From assembly GCA_031258625.1 (NCBI GenBank), contig JAIRMO010000205.1:1-17448 (forward strand): a DNA stretch of 17,448 bases, read 5' to 3'. The DNA comes from Spirochaetaceae bacterium (GTDB taxonomy: Bacteria > Spirochaetota > Spirochaetia > Treponematales > Breznakiellaceae). How positions within the stretch are numbered: the first letter of the stretch is position 1; each line of letters starts with the position of its first letter. Both the position numbers and the translations under genes were made by a program. A model generated the notes under the pieces. The model was not told the origin of the DNA and made no database searches. It was given only the letters and a program-made list of their open reading frames with translations. Positions 1-7,171 of this stretch are shown piece after piece.

Positions 1-561
1 GCTTATGCCTTTGCCCGGCTGCGGTTTAAGGGACGGAATTTCTGGTTCGCCGTGATGATCCTGACCATGATGCTGCCCGGACACGTAACCACCATTCCCC
101 GGTACATCATCTTCCGTTCCTTCGGCTGGATCGATACGTTTCTGCCGTTCATCCTCCCTAAGATCTTTGCGACGGACGCGTTTTTTGTGTTTCTCCTGGT
201 GCAGTTCATCCGCAGCCTGCCTAAAGATATGGATGAATCCGCCCGTATTGACGGGTGCGGAAAGTTCGGCATTTACATCAGAATTATCGTACCTTTGAGC
301 GTACCCGCCCTTATTACCACCGTGCTTTTTACCTTTCTGTGGACCTGGGATGACTTCTTCAACCAGATGCTCTATCTCAATTCACCGGAAAAATACACCG
401 TGCCTATGGGCTTACGGCTCTTTTTGGATTCTTCGGGGGTCTCCTCCTGGGGTTCCATGTTTGCTATGTCGGTTTTATCTCTGATTCCCTGCTTTATCCT
501 GTTCTTCTCGCTCCAGAAGTATTTTGTGCAGGGAGTCGCTACGACAGGTATCAAGGGGTAG
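1..561 (+). CDS. CUT1-family sugar ABC transporter permease (MalG/UgpE type), 5' end missing
   Basis: This is the C-terminal 186 residues of an inner-membrane permease that, with a second permease and a cytoplasmic ATPase, moves a sugar or oligosaccharide delivered by a periplasmic binding protein. The frame is open from base 1, so the gene starts outside the window; full-length relatives are about 270-300 aa. The fragment has several hydrophobic segments and the family's cytoplasmic EAA loop at about residues 78-100 (DESARIDG, then a Gly and IVPLSVPAL), which docks on the ATPase. The C-terminus ends in GVATTGIKG, close to the usual VxGLTxGAVKG-like ending of MalG homologues. The binding-protein gene follows after 30 nt, so the two are probably co-transcribed. 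Substrate cannot be told. The family call is firm. Confidence 0.93.
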   Translation, partial: AYAFARLRFKGRNFWFAVMILTMMLPGHVTTIPRYIIFRSFGWIDTFLPFILPKIFATDAFFVFLLVQFIRSLPKDMDESARIDGCGKFGIYIRIIVPLSVPALITTVLFTFLWTWDDFFNQMLYLNSPEKYTVPMGLRLFLDSSGVSSWGSMFAMSVLSLIPCFILFFSLQKYFVQGVATTGIKG

Positions 562-591
562 CCAACCCTTTAGGATATTTTGGAGGTAAAC

Positions 592-1884
592 ATGAAAAAA
601 GGCATGTTTGTTTTGGTTGCGCTTGCGGTATCAAGCGCAATGGTCTTTGCCGGCGGCGTTTCTCAGCCTAAAGCAGGAACTGCCGCGGGTCCTGGAACCA
701 TACGTTGGTCTTTCTGGGGCGGGGAGGCCCGCATCAAGAACACCCAACTGGCGATTGACAAGTTCACCGAAAGTACGGGGATCATTGTGGCGGCGGAGCC
801 TGCTCCCGGAACCGGGGATCATTTCAACAAATTCAAGACCCAGTTTGCGGGGGGCAATGCGGCGGACCTCATCCAATTGGGGGGTGATTTTTCCAATTTG
901 CAGGTCGGCGATGATGTGGGGTCCGTTCTCCTTCCGCTCGACTCCTTTGTAAAGAGCGGGATCATCGACCTCTCTAAGGTGGACGCTTCGGCCATTACCG
1001 CCGGGACCGTGAACGGGGCGCTTTACGCCCTTCCCCTGGCGGCGAATATGCCGTCCCTGCTTTACAACAAGGCCCTGCTGGAAAGGGTAGGCGCTCCTTT
1101 GCCCAAGGTCTCCATGAACTGGGATGAATTTCGTTCCTGGCTTACCGCAGTAAAGGGAAAACTCCCCGCAGGGGTATACCCCATGGCGGATAACAGCGCC
1201 AACTCCGACCAGTCCTTCTTCTTCGCGTATTGGTGCGGCCAGAACAAGACCGTCATGTGGGACGGCAAGCAGACCCGCCTCACCGCTGGGGATGCCCAGA
1301 AATACTTCGACCTTTGGGCGGATTACCGCAGCGCGGGGCTTATTCCACCCGCGGAAACGGCGGCGGATTATTCAGAGACCAACGAGTCGTCTTCTTCCCT
1401 CATCGCAGGAAAGGTAGCGGTCTGTGTCATCTGGTCGAATCAGCTGCTCAATTACCAAAATGCCACAGAGGATGAGCTGGATCTCATTGAGATCCCCAAT
1501 GCCGCGGTAACCAAAGCCCTCTGGGGCCAGATGAGCCAGATGATGTCCATCAGTAAGAACTCCAAGAACGCTGAAGCGGCGGCCAAGTTTATCAATTACC
1601 GGGTGAATGATACCGGGGTATGGAAGATCATGGGCGCTGATCCTGGTACTCCGGTCAACTCTGAAGGCAGGGCTATTGTTGCCACCACTCCCGCCGCCAA
1701 GAAGATCGCCGACTACTTGGATGTGGCCGGCGGCCACACCCGGCCTCGGGACCCCAATATGCCTGGGGACACCGAATGGAACAGCAGTTTCTTTCTGATC
1801 GCCCAGAACGTGGCTTACGGTAAGATCTCCAGTGCCCAGGCCGGCCAGCAGGTAATGGATCTTATCGCACGGCTTACCCGTTAG
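592..1884 (+). CDS. CUT1-family extracellular sugar-binding protein
   Basis: Predicted 430-aa periplasmic solute-binding protein (SBP_bac_1-like) that captures a carbohydrate for the permease encoded just upstream. It opens with a signal peptide: MKK, a hydrophobic core to about residue 19, then VFA before GG, which fits signal peptidase I. There is no lipobox Cys. The mature part has family patterns such as a WSFWGGEARIKN strand, a helix with AIDKF, and an AADLIQLGGDF segment. The ATG at 592 is preferred over an in-frame TTG at 580 because GGAGG lies at 582-586, five bases before the ATG, and the TTG would overlap that site. The binding protein comes after the permease, and no ATPase gene is seen; CUT1 systems often share a distant MsmK-type ATPase. 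A weak GGGGCT/AGCCCC hairpin at 1884-1911 follows the stop. Confidence 0.92.
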   Translation: MKKGMFVLVALAVSSAMVFAGGVSQPKAGTAAGPGTIRWSFWGGEARIKNTQLAIDKFTESTGIIVAAEPAPGTGDHFNKFKTQFAGGNAADLIQLGGDFSNLQVGDDVGSVLLPLDSFVKSGIIDLSKVDASAITAGTVNGALYALPLAANMPSLLYNKALLERVGAPLPKVSMNWDEFRSWLTAVKGKLPAGVYPMADNSANSDQSFFFAYWCGQNKTVMWDGKQTRLTAGDAQKYFDLWADYRSAGLIPPAETAADYSETNESSSSLIAGKVAVCVIWSNQLLNYQNATEDELDLIEIPNAAVTKALWGQMSQMMSISKNSKNAEAAAKFINYRVNDTGVWKIMGADPGTPVNSEGRAIVATTPAAKKIADYLDVAGGHTRPRDPNMPGDTEWNSSFFLIAQNVAYGKISSAQAGQQVMDLIARLTR

Positions 1885-1979
1885 GGGCTGCCTATATTGA
1901 GGATAAGCCCCCCGTGTTCGATCTAAAAACGATCAAATGGTTTTGAAGGATACGGTCGTCTTATTTCAGTACGGTAACT

Positions 1980-2030
1980 AAGCCTGTTCCAAACCCGGTT
2001 GGTTTTGGAACAGGCTTTGGTCATTTTTTA
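1980..2030 (+). terminator. Long hairpin terminator, member of a dispersed hairpin family
   Basis: Perfect 14-bp arms at 1980-1993 (AAGCCTGTTCCAAA) and 2004-2017 (TTTGGAACAGGCTT) enclose a 10-base loop, followed by TTTGG and then a T-rich stretch to 2030. This fits a rho-independent terminator closing the CUT1 operon. A closely related 38-base hairpin lies at 10197-10234 in the yajC-secD gap, so it may also be a dispersed repeat. Confidence 0.75.
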
Positions 2031-2062
2031 CCGTAACGTTCCCTTTTTCGCGGTGATTTTCA

Positions 2063-2119
2063 CTTTTTTCAGAGAAAAAAGACGCCTAAAAAAGTTTACC
2101 GGCCCGTCCGACAGGCGTC
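2063..2119. promoter_or_regulatory. Two dyads upstream of the CUT2 promoter (candidate operators)
   Basis: Two perfect dyads sit 35-90 bases upstream of the -35 box. The first is CTTTTTTC at 2063-2070 and GAAAAAAG at 2074-2081, separated by AGA. The second is GACGCCT at 2081-2087 and AGGCGTC at 2113-2119 with a 25-base spacer. Their position would suit an activator or repressor of the sugar operon. The second has a long spacer and could merely be a DNA or RNA fold. No regulator gene is present in the window. Confidence 0.35.
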
Positions 2120-2152
2120 CGATAAACGCATTTAAACCGAGAATTACTGCTA

Positions 2153-2181
2153 TTGATAAATTCCCAATCCGGTGTTATACT
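2153..2181 (+). promoter_or_regulatory. Sigma-70-type promoter of the CUT2 sugar operon
   Basis: TTGATA at 2153-2158, a 17-base spacer, and TATACT at 2176-2181 match consensus at 5 of 6 positions each with ideal spacing. Transcription would start near 2188, leaving a leader of about 60 bases before the ATG at 2248. The unrelated terminator hairpin at 1980-2017 lies upstream, so this promoter separates the two sugar operons. Confidence 0.75.
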
Positions 2182-2229
2182 ATTTTAGAAAATTCTTGGA
2201 GATTTTTGTTTCCGGGGAATTCTAAAATA
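2181..2229 (+). promoter_or_regulatory. Leader stem-loop upstream of the CUT2 binding-protein gene
   Basis: TATTTTAGAA at 2181-2190 is the exact reverse complement of TTCTAAAATA at 2220-2229, with a 29-base loop. The stem ends just before the ribosome-binding site (GGAGGAG at 2237-2243). It could protect the 5' end or adjust translation, but the 5' arm begins before the predicted start of transcription near 2188. Only part of the stem would then exist in RNA, which lowers confidence. Confidence 0.3.
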
Positions 2230-2247
2230 TTTTTGTGGAGGAGTATT

Positions 2248-3399
2248 ATGAAAAACACAGGGAGAGTATTGTTCGCTATGCTTATCCTGCTGGTTTTGGC
2301 CGCGGGTAACATCTGGGCTACCGGGAGTCAGCAGGCGGGTAACACGGTCTATGTTTTTGGGCCGACCCCGGATCACGGCTGGACCGGATCGGCGGCTCGT
2401 TTTGCAGAGGAAAAGATAGCCCAGTTAAACGGGTCGGGGGGAAAATACACCTATGTATTCCGGGCGGCGGGTTCTCCGGACGCCCAGATCCAGCAGATCG
2501 AGGCGATGTTGGCGGAAAGCAAAAAACCCGCGGGAGTGGTCATTCAGGCCAGCGACAATATGGTCCAGGCCGCGGTGGAACGGATCGCCCAGGCGAATAT
2601 TCCCCTCATTCTGTTTGATCGCCTTCTTGACGGAACAAGCCCCCTGATCAGGGAAAAGATGCTTATCGCCATGAGCGCCGATAATTACGCCATCGGCGCG
2701 GGCGCCGCTTATTACATGGTGGAAAAGGGCCTTACCCCCGGGGAGGCGATCTGGGAGCTTCCCGGAGACAATTCCGCGGTAAGCGTTGAACGGGCCACGG
2801 GCTTCCGGGAGTTCCTCACGGGAACCCGTCCCTTTAATGATGATCAGGGACAGTCCCATACCATTGCCGCCAACAAACGGTGGACCGACGCCCAGATCCG
2901 CAGCGCCATTACCTCTTCACAGGTGGCCAATTGGTCCCGGGACAACGCCAAAACCTACTTTGAATCCTACATTACCGGTAAGACCCCCCAGACCATGGCA
3001 AAATGGCTGTGGACCATGGACGATGAGTTTGTGATGGGAATTCTGGAATTACTCCAGACTCCGGCCAAGGCCGCTGAAAACGCCCTTTTTGAATCCACCG
3101 TCAAGGTTATCACCGGCTGCGGCGGCCTCACCGCCCTCTACGACGTCATGGGCAGGACCAAGGCCGCCGCGGGGAACCAGCTCTACCAGGCCGATGGGGT
3201 GGCTATCATGAGCCCCACCTGCCGGCCCGGATTCTTTGTTGACGCCATCCAAATGATGGAAGACGCCCTCAACGGTAAGGATATTTCGGTCCATTACACC
3301 GATAAGGCCGCCAAGCGTTTCCATGAACCTCCCCATCTGGTGGATACGGCGAGTTGGGCGGCGAACAAAAACAACCCCAGTTGGCGTGGATTTGATTAA
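2248..3399 (+). CDS. CUT2-type sugar ABC transporter substrate-binding protein
   Basis: Predicted 383-aa periplasmic binding protein of the ribose/xylose-type family (Peripla_BP_4). It begins with a signal peptide (MKNTGR, hydrophobic to about residue 24, cleavage likely after IWA). The mature N-terminus has FGPTPDHGWTGSAARFAEE, then a segment with SPDAQIQQIEAMLAESK and GVVIQASDN, typical of the first lobe, where a helix reads successive residues before the VVIQ strand. IPLILFDR and AMSADNYAIGAGAAYYM follow, as in ribose-binding relatives. Start: ATG at 2248 with GGAGGAG five bases upstream. The in-frame extension to 1999 would place the signal peptide internally. ATPase and permease genes follow after a 375-base gap, so all three form one importer. 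The ligand is unknown; a pentose or hexose is the usual class. Confidence 0.92.
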   Translation: MKNTGRVLFAMLILLVLAAGNIWATGSQQAGNTVYVFGPTPDHGWTGSAARFAEEKIAQLNGSGGKYTYVFRAAGSPDAQIQQIEAMLAESKKPAGVVIQASDNMVQAAVERIAQANIPLILFDRLLDGTSPLIREKMLIAMSADNYAIGAGAAYYMVEKGLTPGEAIWELPGDNSAVSVERATGFREFLTGTRPFNDDQGQSHTIAANKRWTDAQIRSAITSSQVANWSRDNAKTYFESYITGKTPQTMAKWLWTMDDEFVMGILELLQTPAKAAENALFESTVKVITGCGGLTALYDVMGRTKAAAGNQLYQADGVAIMSPTCRPGFFVDAIQMMEDALNGKDISVHYTDKAAKRFHEPPHLVDTASWAANKNNPSWRGFD

Positions 3400-3774
3400 C
3401 GGTACGATTTGATTGTATGCGAAGGGTACATACCCAAGAACCCGCCTTGCGGCGGGGGAGCTTCAGGGCGTTATAAAGGGTATGTACCCTGAGACAAATC
3501 AACATACCTCGCCCTTCATTCAGGACGAGGTTGTTGATGTAACAGAGAACCTCGCGGGCCTGCGGGGTTCTTTGTTGAAGGGGAAATTGCCGGGATTATC
3601 CGAAAAGTTTGAAAAACCGCCCGGATAGTTTCCTGAGTGTCGGCTACCCCTCTGAAACAACGGGCGATGGGGCGGCCCTTTTCGAATAAATTAAAGACTG
3701 AGGTTGCCGGTTCGACTTATAAGCCGCTTATGTTCATTTAAAGTTGGGCTTTTCAGTCGTTTCATGAGGACTTT
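3400..3774 (+). ncRNA. Structured non-coding gap inside the CUT2 operon
   Basis: These 375 bases between binding-protein and ATPase genes hold successive stem-loops. (1) GGGTACATACCC at 3424-3435 pairs with GGGTATGTACCC at 3478-3489 and encloses a CCCGCC/GGCGGG hairpin with a TTGC loop at 3441-3456. (2) ATCAACA plus CCTCG (3498-3511) pairs with CGAGG plus TGTTGAT (3526-3538) around a small internal loop. (3) A 10-bp stem at 3546-3571 (AGAACC/GGTTCT outer, one T.G pair) is followed by TTTGTTG. (4) A GACTGA/TCAGTC stem at 3696-3758 lies just before the ATPase ribosome-binding site. A 71-codon frame here has no credible start site and is non-coding in my view. Likely roles are partial termination or mRNA stabilisation favouring the binding protein; an inserted MITE-like element is the alternative. 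Confidence 0.5.
3546..3578 (+). terminator. Intra-operon attenuator or partial terminator hairpin
   Basis: A continuous 10-bp stem runs from AGAACC (3546-3551) through CGC (3553-3555) to GCG (3562-3564) and GGTTCT (3566-3571), with one T.G pair and a 6-base loop. TTTGTTG follows. The short, interrupted T-run suggests partial rather than full termination, as expected when a binding-protein message must exceed that of the ATPase and permease. Confidence 0.45.
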
Positions 3775-5295
3775 ATGATTGCGCTTTCAATGAAACACAT
3801 TTCTAAATCTTTTTTTGGTGTGCCTGTCCTAAGTGATGTCAGTTTTGAGGTTGAGGAAGGGGAGGTCCATGCCCTGCTGGGCGAAAACGGCGCGGGGAAA
3901 TCCACCCTGATGAACATCCTTGGGGGGGTGTATACCAAGGATTCAGGGACGGTGGAGGTGAACGGCGTCAACCTGGGAAACGCCTCGGTAACGGATTCGG
4001 AGAAGGCGGGGGTCGCCTTTGTCCATCAGGAACTCAACCTCTTTAATGATCTTTTGGTTTTTGAAAATCTCTTTTTAGGCAAGGAAATTCTCTACAAGAC
4101 CCGGACATTAAACAAACGGGCCATGATCGCCCGATCCCGGGAATTGTTTGATGACCTGGGGGTAAAGATCAATCCCAAAGCCCTGGTGGCGGATCTGGAG
4201 ACCAGCCAAAAACAGCTCCTGGAAATCGCCAAGGCCCTGGATGCCAACGCCAGGCTTATCATTCTGGATGAGCCTACCACCGCCCTTAATACTTCGGAAA
4301 TCGATCACCTCTTTTCTATTATCAGGCGTTTGCAGAAAAAAAAGATCACCTTCATTTTTATCTCCCATAAGATGCCCGAGGTCTTTACCATCGCGGATCG
4401 CTATACGGTGCTGCGGAACGGTTTTTTTGTTAAAACCGGAAGGATCGGCGATACCACCCCCAAGGAGATTACAGTTTCCATGGTGGGCCGGGAGGTTCTG
4501 GACAAGGAAATATACGCCCGCCGGGATCTGGGGGAAGCGGTGCTGAAACTGGATAATGTTTCCGGCCCCGGATTTTACGACATATCCTTCACGGTACGTA
4601 AGGGTGAGATAATCGGCCTTACCGGCTTGGCCGGTTCCGGGGCCAGTAATCTGATTCAAGCCATGTTCGGGGTCATCCCCTTCAGCGGCGGGCAGTTTAC
4701 CGTATTCGGAAAAGAAGCCCGCCATCACGGCATCCATCGGGCCATGAAGGTTGCCCGGATCGGTATGGTGCCCACAAACCGTAAGGAAAATTCAATCCTG
4801 CCGTTTATGCAGATATTGGAAAACGAATATATATCGGAACATACCCTGTCGGGCCGGATACAGCATATTTTTATAAAGCAGGAAGTGGCAAAATACCATC
4901 GGTACAAAGAGATGTTGAATATCAAGGCCCCTTCTTACCGGGAGCTTATCACCAGTATGTCCGGGGGTAATCAGCAGAAGATCATCTTGGCCCGGCTCCT
5001 CAATACAAACGCGGACATTTTTTTGCTGGACAATCCTACCCAGGGCATTGACGTGGGCGCCAAGGGTGAAATTTATAAATTGATTCTGCAATTATCCGAA
5101 GGGGGAAAGACCATCCTGGTTAACACCCTGGAAATCCCTGAAATTGAGAAAGTAGCGGATCAATGTATTGTATTTTATCATGGTAAAATCCACGCCATAT
5201 TGGACAGAAACCATATTAATGAAACCACCGTCATGCTGCACGCTACCGGATCGGTGCCGCCGACCGGTGTGTCTAATGGAGTAAGAGATGAGTAA
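3775..5295 (+). CDS. CUT2 sugar ABC transporter ATP-binding protein, two fused ATPase domains (RbsA/MglA/XylG type)
   Basis: Predicted 506-aa cytoplasmic ATPase powering the sugar importer; the length matches RbsA/MglA relatives (about 500 aa). Domain 1 has Walker A GENGAGKST (36-44), Q-loop Q85 and Walker B LIILDEP (161-167), but its signature is degenerate (LETSQ, 141-145). Domain 2 has a degenerate Walker A (GLAGSGASN, 284-292, no Lys), an intact signature MSGGNQQK (395-402), and Walker B LLDNP (417-421), where the usual catalytic Glu is Asn420. One composite site (domain 1 Walker motifs with domain 2 signature) looks active and the other looks dead. The degenerate second Walker A is usual in this family; the Asn is less so. 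GAGGA at 3766-3770 supports the ATG. The last eight bases overlap the permease gene. Confidence 0.95.
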   Translation: MIALSMKHISKSFFGVPVLSDVSFEVEEGEVHALLGENGAGKSTLMNILGGVYTKDSGTVEVNGVNLGNASVTDSEKAGVAFVHQELNLFNDLLVFENLFLGKEILYKTRTLNKRAMIARSRELFDDLGVKINPKALVADLETSQKQLLEIAKALDANARLIILDEPTTALNTSEIDHLFSIIRRLQKKKITFIFISHKMPEVFTIADRYTVLRNGFFVKTGRIGDTTPKEITVSMVGREVLDKEIYARRDLGEAVLKLDNVSGPGFYDISFTVRKGEIIGLTGLAGSGASNLIQAMFGVIPFSGGQFTVFGKEARHHGIHRAMKVARIGMVPTNRKENSILPFMQILENEYISEHTLSGRIQHIFIKQEVAKYHRYKEMLNIKAPSYRELITSMSGGNQQKIILARLLNTNADIFLLDNPTQGIDVGAKGEIYKLILQLSEGGKTILVNTLEIPEIEKVADQCIVFYHGKIHAILDRNHINETTVMLHATGSVPPTGVSNGVRDE

Positions 5296-6295
5296 TACCG
5301 ACACCGAACCGGCGATTGTCCCTAAACGGGAGCATGTGGGAAACCGCATTCTCAGCCTTTGGGAACAATACAATTATGTGGTTATTTTTATCGCTATCCT
5401 TATTGCCTATGTGGTCGTAGCAAAAAATCTTACCTGGGGCAGCGTTATGTTGTTGCTCCGGCAGAGCGCGGTCATCGGTATTATGGGGTTCGGTATGGCC
5501 CTGGTTATTCTTGTCGGCGATATAGACCTTTCCATCGGATCCGGCCTGGTGCTGATCTCGGGACTGACGGTAATGGTTTTTAACGCCACGGGCAGTATTT
5601 TTATCGCCCTCCTCGCCTCCTTGGGGCTCGGCGTCGCGGCGGGTTTTTTTAACGGCATTCTGGTGGGACTCGCCAAGATGCCGCCCTTTATCGTAACCCT
5701 GGCCACGATGTTGATTTTCCGGTCCATGGCCCTTTATATCAGCCATTCAAGGCTCTACGAGCTTGATCCTTCCCAGGGTTCTTTCAGCTTGTTCCATTAT
5801 CAGTTCGGTAATTCACCGATCCTGTCCATACCCATTGTGGGCGTCGTATTCCTGCTGGTGGCTTTTGCCTGCATCTATATGTGTACCTCCACAAAGTACG
5901 GAAAAAAAATCTATGCCCTGGGCAGTAATGCCAAGGCCGCAAAGCTCGCCGGTATAAACACCGAATGGCTCAAGGTTTCCCTTTTTGTCCTTTGCGGCCT
6001 TTTGGTCGGCTTCGCGTCCTTTATCAATGTCGCCATGAACCGGAGCGTCTCCCCCGCGACCACCGGGGTGAGTTTTGAAATGTACGCCATCGCGGGTATT
6101 GTCCTGGGGGGGATCAGTATGTCCGGCGGCAAAGGTAAGGTGGCGGGGATCATCTTCGGCACCCTGTCCTTTACTTTGGTAAGCCGGATAATCGACGCCT
6201 TTGAGTTAAGCACGGAGATCAACAATACCGTTAAGGGGGTTATCCTCCTTTTGGCCATTGCCCTTCAGATGATCAAAAAACGTTCAAAGGAATAG
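5288..6295 (+). CDS. CUT2 sugar ABC transporter permease (RbsC/XylH type)
   Basis: Predicted 335-aa inner-membrane permease that would form a homodimeric channel with the upstream ATPase and binding protein. It has a hydrophilic N-terminus of about 28 residues, then about eight to ten hydrophobic segments. Family motifs are present: GDIDLSIGSG near residue 78, the cytoplasmic ALGSNAKAAKLAGI segment (about 214-227) that contacts the ATPase, and SGGKGKVAGIIFG near 280-292. The ATG overlaps the end of the ATPase gene by eight bases with GGAG just upstream, a sign of translational coupling. The gene ends six bases before the stop of the convergent ispH gene, with no hairpin between. Confidence 0.95.
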   Translation: MSNTDTEPAIVPKREHVGNRILSLWEQYNYVVIFIAILIAYVVVAKNLTWGSVMLLLRQSAVIGIMGFGMALVILVGDIDLSIGSGLVLISGLTVMVFNATGSIFIALLASLGLGVAAGFFNGILVGLAKMPPFIVTLATMLIFRSMALYISHSRLYELDPSQGSFSLFHYQFGNSPILSIPIVGVVFLLVAFACIYMCTSTKYGKKIYALGSNAKAAKLAGINTEWLKVSLFVLCGLLVGFASFINVAMNRSVSPATTGVSFEMYAIAGIVLGGISMSGGKGKVAGIIFGTLSFTLVSRIIDAFELSTEINNTVKGVILLLAIALQMIKKRSKE

Positions 6296-6301
6296 GTAAC
6301 T

Positions 6302-7153
6302 TCAAAGGGCCTGGAGGGCCCTTTCAATGGTGTCGATGGCCGAATCCGGGGTTGAGGCCCCGGCGCTGAGGCCGACGAGGGCATAACGTCCGATTTCCCC
6401 GGGAATTTCCCCTTCGTTTTCCACAATCCAGGCGGGGGTACCCAAGGATTGGGCGATGGAAAGGAGCCGCCGGGTATTGGCGGAAGTTTTGCCCCCGGCT
6501 ATGATCACCGCCTCTACCTGGCCGCAGAGTTCCTTCAGGGCGTTTTGCCGGTCCCGGGTTGCCCCACAGATAGTGTCAATGATTTTGAGTTTGGGGAACC
6601 ATTTCCGAATCCCCTCCCCTATGGCCTCGTATTCATCGGCGGATAGGGTGGTCTGGGCCAAAAGGGCGGCTTTGGCGGCGGGGCTTTGGCGGCAGCGTTT
6701 CTCCGCCGCCGCTTCCGCTTCCCCGGGGCAGGCCGCCACCACACACCCCGGCGCGTACCCCGTGATGCCGATTACTTCCCCGTGATCTTTTTCACCGGCT
6801 AAAAAAAGGCAATACCCCGCCCGGGTTAAAGAACGGGCCTTCATTTGGCTTGCCTTAACCCGGGGGCAGGTGGCGTCCCGTATCCGGGCTCCGGCGGCAA
6901 GGAGTTCTTTTTCCACCCGGGGGCTTACCCCATGGGCCCGAATAAGGACCGTTGCTCCGGTAAGATCCCCCCGGCCCTTTTCGAGGATTTCTACCCCCCG
7001 GTCCTTCAAATCCTCCAGAACCTGGGGGTTATGGATCAAAGGGCCCAGGGTGTATACCGCCTTTGAACCGGCCGCCGCCTCATCCAGGGCTAATTTTACC
7101 GCCCGGCGCACCCCCATGCAAAAACCCATTACCCGGGCTTTGATTACCTTCAC
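6302..7153 (-). CDS. ispH: 4-hydroxy-3-methylbut-2-enyl diphosphate reductase (IspH/LytB)
   Basis: IspH catalyses the last step of the MEP isoprenoid pathway, reducing HMBPP to IPP and DMAPP with a [4Fe-4S] cluster in the cytoplasm. The 283-aa product carries the three cluster cysteines at C12 (GFCMGVRRAV), C96 (DATCP) and C196 (DTICGATRDRQ), nearly the spacing of the E. coli enzyme, and the substrate-binding H41, H74, H124 and E126. The C-terminal SAGASTPDSAID motif is also typical. The start is GTG at 7153, fixed by the C12 register; no strong ribosome-binding site is visible. It begins 18 bases after the secF stop, so translation may depend on read-through from secF. ispH is not usually tied to secDF, so the linkage is probably positional. 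Confidence 0.97.
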   Translation of the reverse strand: MKVIKARVMGFCMGVRRAVKLALDEAAAGSKAVYTLGPLIHNPQVLEDLKDRGVEILEKGRGDLTGATVLIRAHGVSPRVEKELLAAGARIRDATCPRVKASQMKARSLTRAGYCLFLAGEKDHGEVIGITGYAPGCVVAACPGEAEAAAEKRCRQSPAAKAALLAQTTLSADEYEAIGEGIRKWFPKLKIIDTICGATRDRQNALKELCGQVEAVIIAGGKTSANTRRLLSIAQSLGTPAWIVENEGEIPGEIGRYALVGLSAGASTPDSAIDTIERALQAL

Positions 7154-7171
7154 CGGCGGTCTTTGCCCCGG

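Larger units (their letters stand above)
1885..2247. other. Gene-free regulatory gap between the two sugar-transport operons
   Basis: This 363-base gap holds, from left to right: a weak hairpin just after the stop; a 14-bp-arm terminator-like hairpin at 1980-2017; an 8-bp-arm dyad at 2063-2081; a 7-bp-arm dyad at 2081-2087/2113-2119; a near-consensus promoter at 2153-2181; and a leader stem at 2181-2229. A frame open from 1999 runs into the binding-protein gene, but it crosses the hairpin-and-promoter region and has no ribosome-binding site, so I treat it as non-coding. Confidence 0.8.

Noticed and set aside
1999..2247. N-terminal extension of the CUT2 binding protein
   Set aside because: It runs through the promoter region, has no ribosome-binding site at 1999, and would bury the clear signal peptide that starts at 2248.
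3413..3628. 71-codon frame in the intra-operon gap
   Set aside because: Start is a TTG with no ribosome-binding site, the frame covers several RNA-like hairpins, and the product resembles nothing I know.
4108..4737. Minus-strand frame inside the ATPase gene
   Set aside because: It is antisense to the conserved Walker and signature regions and shows no domain.
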